Virus record (IMG/VR): IMGVR_UViG_3300025668_000798
Coordinates: 1-64,000 of that record
DNA from: a virus
Reading direction: 5' to 3' (one strand)
Length of the DNA stretch: 64,000 nt
The notes beneath the pieces were generated by a model. That model did not search any database. It was given only the letters and a program-made list of their open reading frames with translations, and was not told the DNA's origin. Positions within the stretch are counted from its first letter, which is position 1. Each line of letters begins with the position of its first letter. The translations under genes were made by a program, and so were the position numbers. Of this stretch, positions 8,687-17,846 are shown piece by piece.

Positions 8687-9707
8687 TTACATATACCGTT
8701 TTGTTTTGAGTGTTCTTGCCACATGTTCTTGCACATGTTAACAGTTTGCCTTCTGCTATACTTTTTAATTTAAATCGTCTCTCAATATCATATAAATTTT
8801 CAATTGCTTCTTCAGGTGTAACTTTATGCAAATCAACTTTACTCATATCAAATTCTTGATTAAATTGATATGCTCCTGGACTATCGTGGTGCAATGTTCC
8901 TAAAAAACAACAAGGCATTAAATGACCTGTATGTGCTAAAAATAACTCTTTCCAATTTTGTATTTGACAATCAATTTCTACATTATCAAACGGAGTAGGT
9001 TTATCTAATTTAAATTTAAATTGTGCAGGACCAGGAAAATGGTTTTGCTCACCAACATTTGGATGTCTATATTCAGGTGTTTCAGGAGGCTCTAAATCAT
9101 ACAAGCGATCACCGTCTTCCATAACTGCCCAGTTTTTATGTCCTCTAAACTTTTGTGTTACTTTGAGTCTAAAGTCCATACCTAAACTAGCAGCAAGTTC
9201 TTTTGCTTCTTCAACTTGATGTTCGTTGTGTTTAAAAACAATAAACGTCCACGCACCGTTGCCGCCTGCTTCTTGGAAAGCATTTACATTACGCCATACC
9301 TTATCCCAAACAACGCCACGTCTATATAAATGATTTGTATCTTCTAACCCATCAAGTGCAAAATGTACTCTTGTATTCATTGCACCTAATTCTGCCCACC
9401 ATTTTGCACTACGATATCCAGCGTTGGTATCTATTGCAACATCAACTTTATGTTTTTTAAACCACTTGACATAATCTACTAAACTTTTATTTAGACAAGG
9501 ATCTCCGTATACGCCACTAAAGTATACATGATCTAAATTACCAGTTCGTTCTTCGGTAAAAAACTTATAAAACATTTCGTCTTCTAAGTCCATTGTATTA
9601 AGTCCTGGTTGTAAATATCCATCAGTGGTAAATCTACTGCACATAGGACATTTACTATTACATCTACCGCTGGCTTCTATATGTACACGTTTTAAATCAG
9701 GAACCAT
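8667..9707 (-). CDS. Radical SAM/SPASM-like protein
   Basis: 346 residues, with the core at the extreme N-terminus: C16-X3-C20-X2-C23 (GRCNSKCPMC). The usual GGEP is replaced by YFSGVYGDPCLNK near 81-93, as in the 15174 and 16187 relatives. The segment DGLEDTNHLYRR....FIVFKHNEHQVEEAKELA is nearly shared with those two, so the three are paralogues. The C-terminal Cys set (CQIQNW, MPCCFLG, CARTCG) is a SPASM-like auxiliary-cluster site. The ATG overlaps the upstream stop (TAATG), with an AAGGAAA Shine-Dalgarno. It follows a 2OG-oxygenase gene in the same run. Confidence 0.9.
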   Translation of the reverse strand: MVPDLKRVHIEASGRCNSKCPMCSRFTTDGYLQPGLNTMDLEDEMFYKFFTEERTGNLDHVYFSGVYGDPCLNKSLVDYVKWFKKHKVDVAIDTNAGYRSAKWWAELGAMNTRVHFALDGLEDTNHLYRRGVVWDKVWRNVNAFQEAGGNGAWTFIVFKHNEHQVEEAKELAASLGMDFRLKVTQKFRGHKNWAVMEDGDRLYDLEPPETPEYRHPNVGEQNHFPGPAQFKFKLDKPTPFDNVEIDCQIQNWKELFLAHTGHLMPCCFLGTLHHDSPGAYQFNQEFDMSKVDLHKVTPEEAIENLYDIERRFKLKSIAEGKLLTCARTCGKNTQNKTVYVNDSSKK

Positions 9708-10531
9708 TAAAGTTTCCTTGTTGTCATTAGGCTAAGTCCTGCTTTCATTGTTACTTTGTACTTAGGAAAGTCCATGCCACTATGAGCTTGACATCGATCA
9801 AAGGCAATTAAACTTCCTCTATCCCAATTGTACATTGCTTCAAAATCAAATCCATCTAACCAGCGAGCTGGAAAATGACTTAGGTATTTTTCTCTTACTT
9901 CTGGATCAAACGATTTATTCCAATCAACTTCTTTTATACTACCGTCTTTATTGTAGCATGTTAAGTTATCATAATTTCGAACTGTATAAAACACATCAGT
10001 ATCATATTTACTATCACTTTTTGCAAAATTAGTACCATATTTTATAAATCTATTATCAAATAAACATGTGCCGCCGGGAGGATACTTGTCAGTACCCTTG
10101 TATGTTTTGTTGGTATGTCCTACCCACAAAGGTATAATAATTTGTCTACCTGGTACTAGTCCGCGATCCATTAAATATTCTGGACGTCCTGTGTCAATAT
10201 GTAAATTGTAAGGACTTGCAGTCATGACAAAATTGCCTTCCCACATGCCTGTTTGCTCTAGCTCTGGTATATACTTTTTCCATTTATCAAAAAACTTATC
10301 TTCGATAGCAGCATTATCACTAAAGAAATGAAGTGTTCCAGTTTCTTTTACACGCATTTTATTATAGCGTTTTAACATGTGTTCTTTTAGCCATTCTAGC
10401 TCGTCTTCGTCCATGACGTCTTGAATTTGAAAACTATCAGCCCATGTTTCTTTCCATGCTGCATGATATTCTTCAGGAACTTCAAAATCTATTTTTTCAT
10501 TAGGGTCGGTGTCTAGTTTTGCTATACTCAT
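9707..10531 (-). CDS. Putative Fe(II)/2-oxoglutarate-dependent oxygenase
   Basis: 274 residues. His111-X-Asp113 (YNLHIDTG) and His250 (DRCQAHSG) form a plausible 2-His-1-carboxylate triad. A basic residue in the strand YKVTMKAGLSLMT (about 258-270) could hold 2-oxoglutarate. IIIPLW (131-136) and GGTCLFDN (153-160) fit strands of a jelly-roll core. The N-terminal 60 residues are helical and acidic. It overlaps the SDR gene upstream by four bases and abuts the SPASM protein downstream. It differs from the AspH-like (4095) and TauD-like (23519) oxygenases, so it is not a recent duplicate of them. Family by motif; substrate unknown. Confidence 0.68.
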   Translation of the reverse strand: MSIAKLDTDPNEKIDFEVPEEYHAAWKETWADSFQIQDVMDEDELEWLKEHMLKRYNKMRVKETGTLHFFSDNAAIEDKFFDKWKKYIPELEQTGMWEGNFVMTASPYNLHIDTGRPEYLMDRGLVPGRQIIIPLWVGHTNKTYKGTDKYPPGGTCLFDNRFIKYGTNFAKSDSKYDTDVFYTVRNYDNLTCYNKDGSIKEVDWNKSFDPEVREKYLSHFPARWLDGFDFEAMYNWDRGSLIAFDRCQAHSGMDFPKYKVTMKAGLSLMTTRKL

Positions 10532-11085
10532 TCTTCATTCCAATACTTGTCTTGCATAGGGTCTATACTTATTTCGTTAATTGCTAAACCCTTAGGTTGT
10601 TCTATAACCCACTTAATATATTCTGCTGCTGTGTCAATATCCATACATTGACGCCGGGGGTGTTTCATTGTATTATTACTTAGCGTACCAAAACTAATAT
10701 AAGTAATTTTTGGACTTACTCCCCATACACCGCTTATACCTAGTGTGTTACTATAATCTCTCAATGCCTTTTTTTCAGCATTGTATCGCCATGCTTTACC
10801 GTTTTTTACTCTGTCAGTTGTACTACCAATATTAATAATATGCGGACGATGTTTATGCTCTACGCACACTTTATAAACTTCATCTAGTAAGTTTGTTTGA
10901 TGAAATTTATAAAGAGCTGCACAGTTAATAAAAACATCATGATCAAGAACCATTTCAGCTAGTTTTACTTGGTCTGTTCTTAAACTTAAATCAAAGCCCG
11001 TACTTTTACTACAATATTGAGCATATGGATATATTTTATATAAAGCTCCTGCTACGCCTTCGTTTATATTTCCTGTAATTATCAT
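10528..11085 (-). CDS. Short-chain dehydrogenase/reductase (SDR), compact
   Basis: 185 residues, shorter than the usual 250 or so. The N-terminal IITGNINEGVAGAL is a TGXXXGXXG-like dinucleotide-binding loop. VFINCAAL (51-58) matches the NAG-type strand, HIINIGSTT (82-90) carries the catalytic Ser88, and the YXXXK pair is Tyr101/Lys105 (WRYNAEKKAL). The missing length is mostly at the C-terminal substrate-binding end. It is coupled by ATGA overlaps to the radical-SAM gene before it and the oxygenase after it. SDRs of this kind often act on nucleotide sugars or other polar substrates; the actual substrate is not visible. All catalytic residues are present. Confidence 0.82.
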   Translation of the reverse strand: MIITGNINEGVAGALYKIYPYAQYCSKSTGFDLSLRTDQVKLAEMVLDHDVFINCAALYKFHQTNLLDEVYKVCVEHKHRPHIINIGSTTDRVKNGKAWRYNAEKKALRDYSNTLGISGVWGVSPKITYISFGTLSNNTMKHPRRQCMDIDTAAEYIKWVIEQPKGLAINEISIDPMQDKYWNEE

Positions 11086-12395
11086 ATGTACTCCGAAAAA
11101 ATTGGTGCTGCATCTAACAAGTTTTCATTGCGTATCTTATCTAAGTCTTGTGTGTATTTTAAAAACTCGTTCCAGTGTGTATCATAATAACTATCACTAG
11201 TCATATACTTGACAATACTATTTTTTATATCTAATGCTTTATTAAAAGTATTTTCTGATAGATCTGCTTCTTGGCACCATTCGATAAACAAATTAAACTC
11301 ATCAACTATACGTTGTTTCATTTCATCTGGTAACACTCTTATGTTAAGGTGCTTAGGATGGTGCGCTACATGATTGGTAATTATAGGACGTTTTTTGGTA
11401 CTATTAATTTTTTTAAAATTACTTTCTGTTAATTTCCATTTCATAAAATCAATCATATGATGTACGTTGTATGCTGTAACTGTAAATGCTAACCAACCCA
11501 TTATATTAGGCGGAGTATTATCTAGTATTTGTAAATTTTTTAAAACTTTGTTCCATTTTGCAGGATGGCGTTGATATTCAAGAACTGCACCCATGCCATC
11601 AACACTTGCACCTACACGAACTTGTTTGAAACTTTCCCATAGTTTAACAACTCTAGGAGGCAGTGTGCTCATGTTTGTATTATATTCTACAATCATTTGT
11701 TTTGCACTTCCGTTTTCAATACAGCGTTCTAAAAAATCGTAATGTCTTTCAATTAACAACGGTTCGCCACCAGCAAAGTACACATGCTTAATATTTTGTG
11801 CATTTGCTTCAAGTTGTTCCCAAAATGGTTCGTAATTAGGCCAATCAAATTCAGTAGCACACAATTTATTACCAATTTGTTTAATTTCAATTTCGCCACT
11901 AGTATCTTTAAAAGTATTTTTACCTGTAAGTTTTATCCAATCATCGTACCATGCATCGCTATCAGTAGGTCCACACATCCTACACTTTAAGTTACAAAAA
12001 TTACCAAAGCGTAAATCATAATATTCAACAGGTGTTTCGTCTATATCAATACTACCGTCAAATTCAGTTTGCTGCATTGCTTTTTCTTTAGTGAACTTTG
12101 GCCAATTTTGTTGTTCGTATTGTCGTCTGCTATTGAGTCCTGTTTCTTCTTCACTACGGCAACGTCCACACTCTTCGCTCCACTTGCCAGTAAGCATATT
12201 AGAACGTATAGTTTTCATGAAGTCGGCATTTCGAGCATCTTCTAAAACGTCAACACCAGCGTTATATGCAGTGCCATCTTCTTTTCGTATTACACCTTTG
12301 TTTTTTGTCACATTGGCTTGACAGCATACACGTATGTCGCCGTTTGCTCTTACTGCTTGAAATATCCAAGGAATAGGACAAAATGTATCAGACAT
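11082..12395 (-). CDS. Radical SAM protein with N-terminal twitch/SPASM-like domain
   Basis: 437 residues. The N-terminus is FCPIPWIFQAVRANGDIRVCC (Cys6, Cys24, Cys25), with C76-X2-C79. The core is C134-X3-C138-X2-C141 (FCNLKCRMCG). YFAGGEPLLIERHYDFLE follows near 209-226 and ASVDGMGAV near 263-271. AHHPKHLNIRVLPDEMK parallels YHPPHLNVKVLPEWFK of the adjacent 12388 protein, which also shares (I/V)YFAGGE and the N-terminal layout. The two are a tandem duplicate pair, and their genes overlap by eight bases. The tail LDKIRNENLLDAAPIF fits the group's C-terminal motif. Confidence 0.9.
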   Translation of the reverse strand: MSDTFCPIPWIFQAVRANGDIRVCCQANVTKNKGVIRKEDGTAYNAGVDVLEDARNADFMKTIRSNMLTGKWSEECGRCRSEEETGLNSRRQYEQQNWPKFTKEKAMQQTEFDGSIDIDETPVEYYDLRFGNFCNLKCRMCGPTDSDAWYDDWIKLTGKNTFKDTSGEIEIKQIGNKLCATEFDWPNYEPFWEQLEANAQNIKHVYFAGGEPLLIERHYDFLERCIENGSAKQMIVEYNTNMSTLPPRVVKLWESFKQVRVGASVDGMGAVLEYQRHPAKWNKVLKNLQILDNTPPNIMGWLAFTVTAYNVHHMIDFMKWKLTESNFKKINSTKKRPIITNHVAHHPKHLNIRVLPDEMKQRIVDEFNLFIEWCQEADLSENTFNKALDIKNSIVKYMTSDSYYDTHWNEFLKYTQDLDKIRNENLLDAAPIFSEYI

Positions 12396-13788
12396 CTTTG
12401 AATATATCCTTCATTTGCGGAAATACATCTTGCCAATGTAATCCACGCTGTTTGTCACACAATTCTATAAATTCTTTCATTTCAGGCAAGCGTCTACTCC
12501 AGTCTTCACTTTCCATAAAACTAAGCATACCTTCTAGTCTTTTCTTACCATACGGAGCAGCTTCCCACATACTCTTTGTGACTTTGCCTTTGTGCCAACT
12601 AGGAACACCTAGTTCCCAGTTTTCTTCCCACCATGGATAGAACTCTTCATACTTTTTACGTACTTCTGCTTTAAACCATTCTGGCAGTACTTTAACATTC
12701 AAGTGCGGAGGATGGTAAACAAAGTGGTAGTTTATACCACCTGCACCAAACGGCCACATGTTTATTTTATTAAACTTTTGCTCTAACTTCCATTTGATAA
12801 AGTCTGGCAAATAGTAAATGTTTAATGCTTGCACTGCACATGCAACTGTAACTTCTACGTTATTACTAGTCTGTGTATCTAAAATACGAAACACTTCTTC
12901 CTGACGTTTCCATTTGCTTGGATAACGTATATAATCATTCATTTCGTGTATGCTATCTACCGAGTAGTGAAAACGCACCAGCTTGAATTCTTTCCATAGA
13001 TCAAATAAATCATCTCTCCATTCAACTCCGTTTGAGTTGTAACGTAGTTCAAGGTCTTTTGCATAACCCATTTTAATTGCATGTTCAAGTATTTCATAGT
13101 GTTCCTCGATAATAAGACTTTCGCCACCTGCAAAATATATCTGTTGCATACTTGGCATTTGCTCGTAAAACTGATCCCAAAACACATCATTTTGTTTGTG
13201 CCAGTTATAACTACTGCCGTTGGTGCTACCTTTGTCTTGCCATTGCATTGTTTCTTTTAGAGATTCATTTTCAACAGCAGGAAAAATCTTTTTGTAGTCT
13301 TTTATCCAACCACTACTATCGTGTGGTGAACACATTACACATGCCAACTGACATTTTGTTCCAAAACGCAAATCAATATATGCTAGTTGTGGAGGCACTT
13401 CGCCGTCTTCGGTTGTGTTTGCTATCAAGTCATCTACATTAGTGCGTTGACTCCAATATGCAGTTTCCCACATACGTTTACTATTATGTCCTGCTTCTTC
13501 TTCTCTATAACACTTTAAACAACTAGGAGGCTTTTCGCCATTCATCATTTGCTTACGAACATTTTTCATGTACTGACTATTCCAAGCAGTTTGAAAATCT
13601 GTTACATTTAAGTTGTTTGGCTTGCCATCATCTGTTTTAAGAATACCAACTTGTCCGCCATGTTCTTTGTCGTTGGTTGCGCCTACACTGCTGGCATTTG
13701 CAGTACAGCAAACTCGCATACTGCCGTCTGGTCTTGTGCTTAGATGTACCCACGGTAAGATACAAAATGTTTCTGATACTTTACTCAT
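12388..13788 (-). CDS. Radical SAM protein with N-terminal twitch/SPASM-like domain
   Basis: 466 residues, the longest of the group. The N-terminal motif is FCILPWVHLSTRPDGSMRVCC (Cys9, Cys27, Cys28), with C90-X2-C93. The core is C146-X3-C150-X2-C153 (KCQLACVMC), and the SAM motif is IYFAGGESLIIEEHYE, where Ser replaces the Pro of GGEP. It is a tandem duplicate of the 11082 gene. The C-terminus KQRGLHWQDVFPQMKDIF carries the shared tail motif. A 27-base gap separates it from the gene upstream, the only gap over a few bases in this long run. A GGAA element lies before the ATG. Confidence 0.9.
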   Translation of the reverse strand: MSKVSETFCILPWVHLSTRPDGSMRVCCTANASSVGATNDKEHGGQVGILKTDDGKPNNLNVTDFQTAWNSQYMKNVRKQMMNGEKPPSCLKCYREEEAGHNSKRMWETAYWSQRTNVDDLIANTTEDGEVPPQLAYIDLRFGTKCQLACVMCSPHDSSGWIKDYKKIFPAVENESLKETMQWQDKGSTNGSSYNWHKQNDVFWDQFYEQMPSMQQIYFAGGESLIIEEHYEILEHAIKMGYAKDLELRYNSNGVEWRDDLFDLWKEFKLVRFHYSVDSIHEMNDYIRYPSKWKRQEEVFRILDTQTSNNVEVTVACAVQALNIYYLPDFIKWKLEQKFNKINMWPFGAGGINYHFVYHPPHLNVKVLPEWFKAEVRKKYEEFYPWWEENWELGVPSWHKGKVTKSMWEAAPYGKKRLEGMLSFMESEDWSRRLPEMKEFIELCDKQRGLHWQDVFPQMKDIFKDV

Positions 13789-13815
13789 AACGTATTTATT
13801 CCATTAACTACGCAC

Positions 13816-15177
13816 TTAATTATTTTTTGTTTGATTCAAAAAATTCTGTGCTATTTTTTCAACTTTAATATATTTGTCTTTTGTCAAACCTGGATTTCCA
13901 TAAGGCATTGCAAAATCTCCAAATATATGTACAGTTGCTGGTATTCTACTTATTAAGTAGTCTTGCGCTCTGACTCTGTCGATTAGTCCGTGAAACATCG
14001 AAGTAGGTTTGTAGTGATATACATTACTTAGCCACAATATTTTGTTTCCATCTACATCTAAAAAATCATGTATTTTATCTGCTTGATCTGTTTGTTGTCT
14101 TACTAGTAAATAATTTACTCTTTCAAATTTTACTTTTATTTTACTTCTGAATTCGTTCCACCAACTGCACCATTGTTCAAGGCTACCCCAATGCTGAATA
14201 AAGTCTTTTTCAAAGTCTCCAAAGTTTTCTGCAACAAAATTTCCATTATAAATTCTTGTATCTATACTACGAATAAACTTTTCATAATCTTTACCGTCCC
14301 ATGTCTCGTACAGTTTTTTCATAACATATAAACTAAATCTATCATAATCTGCAAACATAAGTTCAAAATTATCAGCATATCCTATTTCGTGAATAGTTTT
14401 TAAATGATTAAGTCCTGCTGCTACTGTTACCATGCGTGTTAACGGCTGCTCATTTGTGCATTTTTTTACAAATTTTGGATTAGTGTTATTTGAATCAGTG
14501 TTATAAACGTAAAATTTACTTATATGTTGTTTGTCGATAAGTTGAGCTAATTTGTCGCTTGCATCATCAGTATCAGGATACAAATAAAATTTGCTCTTAC
14601 GCACGTAGTTGTCAAAACTTCTTATTGTATATCCGTTAGATAAAATATCATTTATAATCTTATAGCCAGGCTTTACATTTGTATACTCGTCTTTAAATAC
14701 ACTAGGAGCTATCCAATAAGGTGTGTACTCATCGTGATGATTTTCATCACTGCGTGTTGGTTTTGTGAGTGTTACTGTCTCTGAGTGTGAACTAAAATTA
14801 CAATCACTAATTTTGCTTAACTTTTTTATATTGAGATAAAATATTTGATCATGTAGTTCTATATAACGCTGTTGTCTATCTAAAACATGTCCAACTAATA
14901 TATCATCTTCGACTAGAAAACTATCTAATGTTTCTAAGAATCTACCGTCAACTTCTAAATCATTGCCTTTTGCAATACAAACAAGATGTTCTACATTGTT
15001 ATTTTTTGCATAATCTATTGCACTTTGATGAGAAGAAAATTGTTTTATATTAGTTAACCCTAATTGTGCGCCTAATTCTATCCACCAAAAGTCTGTAAGA
15101 TTTTCGCTAACACCTTTTACAATATCGTCATCTATTAGTAGATGATTATTAATCCATGCTACAAAAAATTTCCTCAT
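13816..15177 (-). CDS. Unrecognised two-domain protein, paralogue of the 4822-6120 gene
   Basis: 453 residues from the ATG at 15177, which overlaps the upstream stop as ATGA. An in-frame start at 15216 would overlap that gene by 43 bases and is less likely. Residues 1-140 look GT-A-like: alternating strands and helices, then DILVGHVLDRQQRYIELHDQIFYLNIKKL. The C-terminal half has VTVAAGLNHLKTI, FELMFADYD, KKLYETWDGKDYEKFI and ILWLSNVYHY in order. That could be motif I, acidic loop and later strand of a Rossmann methyltransferase-like domain. The same order is recognisable in the 4822 protein. Domain calls are inference; the paralogy is the firmer observation. Confidence 0.7.
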   Translation of the reverse strand: MRKFFVAWINNHLLIDDDIVKGVSENLTDFWWIELGAQLGLTNIKQFSSHQSAIDYAKNNNVEHLVCIAKGNDLEVDGRFLETLDSFLVEDDILVGHVLDRQQRYIELHDQIFYLNIKKLSKISDCNFSSHSETVTLTKPTRSDENHHDEYTPYWIAPSVFKDEYTNVKPGYKIINDILSNGYTIRSFDNYVRKSKFYLYPDTDDASDKLAQLIDKQHISKFYVYNTDSNNTNPKFVKKCTNEQPLTRMVTVAAGLNHLKTIHEIGYADNFELMFADYDRFSLYVMKKLYETWDGKDYEKFIRSIDTRIYNGNFVAENFGDFEKDFIQHWGSLEQWCSWWNEFRSKIKVKFERVNYLLVRQQTDQADKIHDFLDVDGNKILWLSNVYHYKPTSMFHGLIDRVRAQDYLISRIPATVHIFGDFAMPYGNPGLTKDKYIKVEKIAQNFLNQTKNN

Positions 15178-16187
15178 ACTTTTATTACCCTTTTCTTTGT
15201 ACATACATCTGCACACCTTTTGATTTTATCACACTTACCTTCGCCAACTTTGTTATCAAAACTTGCAACTAAATCATTTTGAAAGAATTCATGTTGTACA
15301 ATTTCGTCCATGTTATTATGTAATAAACTGTTGAATGTGTCGCCGTAGTTTTTGTTAATTCTAGCTGTCAGATGATCAAACATGTTATGACGCATAAAAT
15401 AACCATTATGTAAAAAACAACAAGGCCAAATTTTACTATCATATCCCATGAAATACATTTTGCGTTCTAAGCTACGACAATTTACTGTACGTGTTTCTTT
15501 CTCACTATAATCTTTAGGCCATTGTTTATTGTGATAAGGTAAATTTAATTTTTTCTTCGAATTGATAGTTTCTACAGTTTCAGTCTCGGTTATGTGAGAT
15601 AAATCATAACGTTTTTCAAACTTACTGAATCCCATACTTTTTGCAAGTTCTTCGGCTTCGTCTTGTTGATGGCTATTCCACGGAAATATTAAAAATTGCC
15701 ATCTTACATGAGCACCTGTTTCTATTGCTGCTTTAGCATTTTCTATAATTTTATTGTAATCAGTATTCTGTCTGTATATATGATTAGTGTCTTCCAATCC
15801 ATCAATACTAAAATGCAAACTATGATATTTAAATTTCTTTAATGCATTGCCAACTTTTTTAAAATATTCAGGCGAACGTAAACTACCATTTGTATGTACA
15901 CTTGTTATAAGTTTAGGATTATGATTACTAGCAACATTCAAAAAATCTAAAAATTGCGGGTGCATTAAAGGATCGTCTATTGTTCCACAAAATTCAAGTT
16001 CAGTTAATGTACTCATTGTATCTGATTCTAATAATTTTTTAAAAGTATCAATTTCTACTATTTGTTTTTTTGGTATTGTTTTTTTTGATTCGTTGAAATT
16101 ATAAACTTCTGTTCTATGACATCCTAGACATAGTGCATTACACATACTACTTAATTCTATTTGTAAAACCTCAGCCTGTCCAAACAC
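15174..16187 (-). CDS. Radical SAM/SPASM-like protein
   Basis: 337 residues. The core is C16-X3-C20-X2-C23 (MCNALCLGCH). FCGTIDDPLMHPQF near 67-80 takes the place of GGEP, and SIDGLEDTNHIYRQN....QFLIFPWNSHQQDEAEELA matches the 8667 and 16187 proteins. C-terminal cysteines (WPCCFLHNG, CDKIKRCADVC) look like a SPASM-type auxiliary-cluster site. The start at 16187 shares a base with the stop of the next paralogue (TAATG-type coupling), so these two are a tandem duplicate. The final residues overlap the 13816 gene by ATGA. Family assignment is firm; substrate unknown. Confidence 0.9.
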   Translation of the reverse strand: MFGQAEVLQIELSSMCNALCLGCHRTEVYNFNESKKTIPKKQIVEIDTFKKLLESDTMSTLTELEFCGTIDDPLMHPQFLDFLNVASNHNPKLITSVHTNGSLRSPEYFKKVGNALKKFKYHSLHFSIDGLEDTNHIYRQNTDYNKIIENAKAAIETGAHVRWQFLIFPWNSHQQDEAEELAKSMGFSKFEKRYDLSHITETETVETINSKKKLNLPYHNKQWPKDYSEKETRTVNCRSLERKMYFMGYDSKIWPCCFLHNGYFMRHNMFDHLTARINKNYGDTFNSLLHNNMDEIVQHEFFQNDLVASFDNKVGEGKCDKIKRCADVCTKKRVIKV

Positions 16188-17272
16188 TATTTAAATTGCT
16201 CCGCAAACGGATCAAATTCAGTGCCACATTTCTGCGCACACACACCTAGTTTACCATCTTTTACACTAGATAAATTCCAGCTGTTTTGTATATCAGACAA
16301 TAGTGTTCCATTCATTACATCTTGTAAATCGTTGTCAATAACGTCGATGCCTTCTTTACCTCCAGCACGATCAATAAAATCCCAAACCTGTTCTACTCTT
16401 GGATCAGGATGCCACCATTTATACATACGGCCGGCTGTCCAACAACACGGCATCATTAGTCCTTCAGCAGTAATAAAGATATTACCTTCTGCTGCAACTT
16501 TACATTTAATTTTACAAGTATCATAGTAATCGGCCATGCTGCCGTATTCTTTTGTTAATTGCTTTTCTTTTAATAATGCAAGATTTACATTTTCTATTTT
16601 TTTAGGCTTTGCTAAGTTTTGCGTATCTTCGCCTTTGCGATTTTTTGCTTGGTGTGTTTCTTTACCTGTGAGTTTTGCAGTACTAAAGAATCTTCCGGTT
16701 TTTTTCTTAATAAATTTTTCGCAGCCCCATTTGTTAGCAAGTGCTTCTGCTTCGTCTACTTGATGTTCGTTATGCTGGAATATAATATAATCCCAACGAG
16801 CTCTGCCGCCGGCATTTATAAATGCTCGCATATTACGTTCTACATTATCCCAGACAACATTCTGCCTGTATAAATGATTAGTGTCACTAAGACCATCCAC
16901 GCTAAAAATAACAGCACCCATTCTACCAAAGACTTGGGCAAGTTCACTCCACCACGCTTCATCTTTTGCTCCTGCGTTTGTATTCATTGAGAGCCACATA
17001 TTAGGATTGTGTTCTCTAAAGTAACGAAAAACTTCTAATGTGTCTTTAGCAACAATAGGATCGCCTAAGTTACCGCACATGAACATTGTTTTTAACTGTG
17101 CAATAAATTCGGGTTTAAAGATACGTTTGCAATCTTCTAAACTTAATTCTGCATTTGTAATATGAGGATTGTCTGCTCCGCCATTCATGTTTCTATCACA
17201 CATAGGACATGCTGCTTGACATTTTTGTGTAATCTCTAAATGAACTGTTCTAACATCACTATAACTATACAT
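16187..17272 (-). CDS. Radical SAM/SPASM-like protein
   Basis: 361 residues from the ATG at 17272, which lies two bases after the upstream stop with a GGGA element ahead. An in-frame TTG at 17284 is possible but less likely. The core is C18-X3-C22-X2-C25 (KCQAACPMCD). MCGNLGDPIVAKDTLEV near 60-76 replaces GGEP, as in the 8667 and 15174 relatives. SVDGLSDTNHLYRQN....YIIFQHNEHQVDEAEALA is the shared paralogue block. C-terminal MMPCCWTAG and CAQKCG are SPASM-like cysteines. It heads a pair of SPASM genes and follows two small unknown genes. Confidence 0.9.
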   Translation of the reverse strand: MYSYSDVRTVHLEITQKCQAACPMCDRNMNGGADNPHITNAELSLEDCKRIFKPEFIAQLKTMFMCGNLGDPIVAKDTLEVFRYFREHNPNMWLSMNTNAGAKDEAWWSELAQVFGRMGAVIFSVDGLSDTNHLYRQNVVWDNVERNMRAFINAGGRARWDYIIFQHNEHQVDEAEALANKWGCEKFIKKKTGRFFSTAKLTGKETHQAKNRKGEDTQNLAKPKKIENVNLALLKEKQLTKEYGSMADYYDTCKIKCKVAAEGNIFITAEGLMMPCCWTAGRMYKWWHPDPRVEQVWDFIDRAGGKEGIDVIDNDLQDVMNGTLLSDIQNSWNLSSVKDGKLGVCAQKCGTEFDPFAEQFK

Positions 17273-17274
17273 TC

Positions 17275-17625
17275 CTAGTCCCAATACATTTTATTATTCT
17301 TTTGATAGAAGTATTCTTTTTCTAATTGTAACATATCATTATAGGTAAATCTATGATGAAATGTACCGTATCCTATACTTATACTAAAACGCACATACGG
17401 ATCTAACTTACGCTCAGGTCTAGGTCCGTGTTTTTTATATTCAATAACTGCATAACCGCCTTCAAATTCAAACTCTATGCCAGTTTGCCAATTATCAATT
17501 ATTTTTTCAAAGTCAGATATTGTAAATCTATAACCATTTACTAAAGTTTCATTTATCTTTACACTAACATCTACTCGATTTTGATCTTTGAATAGATAAA
17601 TTTTTAAAGGTTGTGTAAATTTCAT
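17275..17625 (-). CDS. Hypothetical protein
   Basis: 116 residues, mainly beta, with aromatic and charged residues alternating (for example FTISDFEKIIDNW, EFEFEGGYAVIEY). No signal peptide, cysteines or known motif. It overlaps the 17622 gene by four bases and is followed two bases later by a radical-SAM/SPASM gene, so it is translated in step with them. It could be a partner or recognition protein of the neighbouring enzymes, but nothing in the sequence proves this. The coding call rests on length, overlap and uninterrupted context. Confidence 0.75.
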   Translation of the reverse strand: MKFTQPLKIYLFKDQNRVDVSVKINETLVNGYRFTISDFEKIIDNWQTGIEFEFEGGYAVIEYKKHGPRPERKLDPYVRFSISIGYGTFHHRFTYNDMLQLEKEYFYQKNNKMYWD

Positions 17626-17846
17626 TCTATCACCAACTTTACCTTTTTGCCTGGGCCAGTTTGACTTGGCAAATCACCGTATTCCTCAATATACCATTTG
17701 ATTACAGCTTTATACCATTGTTGACTATTATGGTGTGCTTGTTTATTAAATTGCCAAATATTATTATTTGTAGCCTGCATTGTACTCAGAGCTCTTGCAC
17801 TTTCTTTTTGTAACTGTCTTAAACTTAATATTTCTAAATCTATCAT
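17622..17846 (-). CDS. Small hypothetical protein
   Basis: 74 residues, mostly helical, Gln- and Asn-rich (HHNSQQWYKAVIKWYIEEYGD), ending in a basic PGKKVKLVIE tail. ATGA overlaps with both flanking genes support it as real. No cysteines and no recognised family. Its size and position among radical-SAM genes make it one of few candidates in the run for a small accessory protein or peptide substrate, but no leader or core pattern is visible. Confidence 0.72.
   Translation of the reverse strand: MIDLEILSLRQLQKESARALSTMQATNNNIWQFNKQAHHNSQQWYKAVIKWYIEEYGDLPSQTGPGKKVKLVIE

Noticed and set aside
13793-13799. ATAAATA box just upstream of the 13788 start
   Set aside because: Only four bases separate it from the ATG, too close for a late promoter with a leader. 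The similar TAAATA before 57280 was rejected for the same reason.
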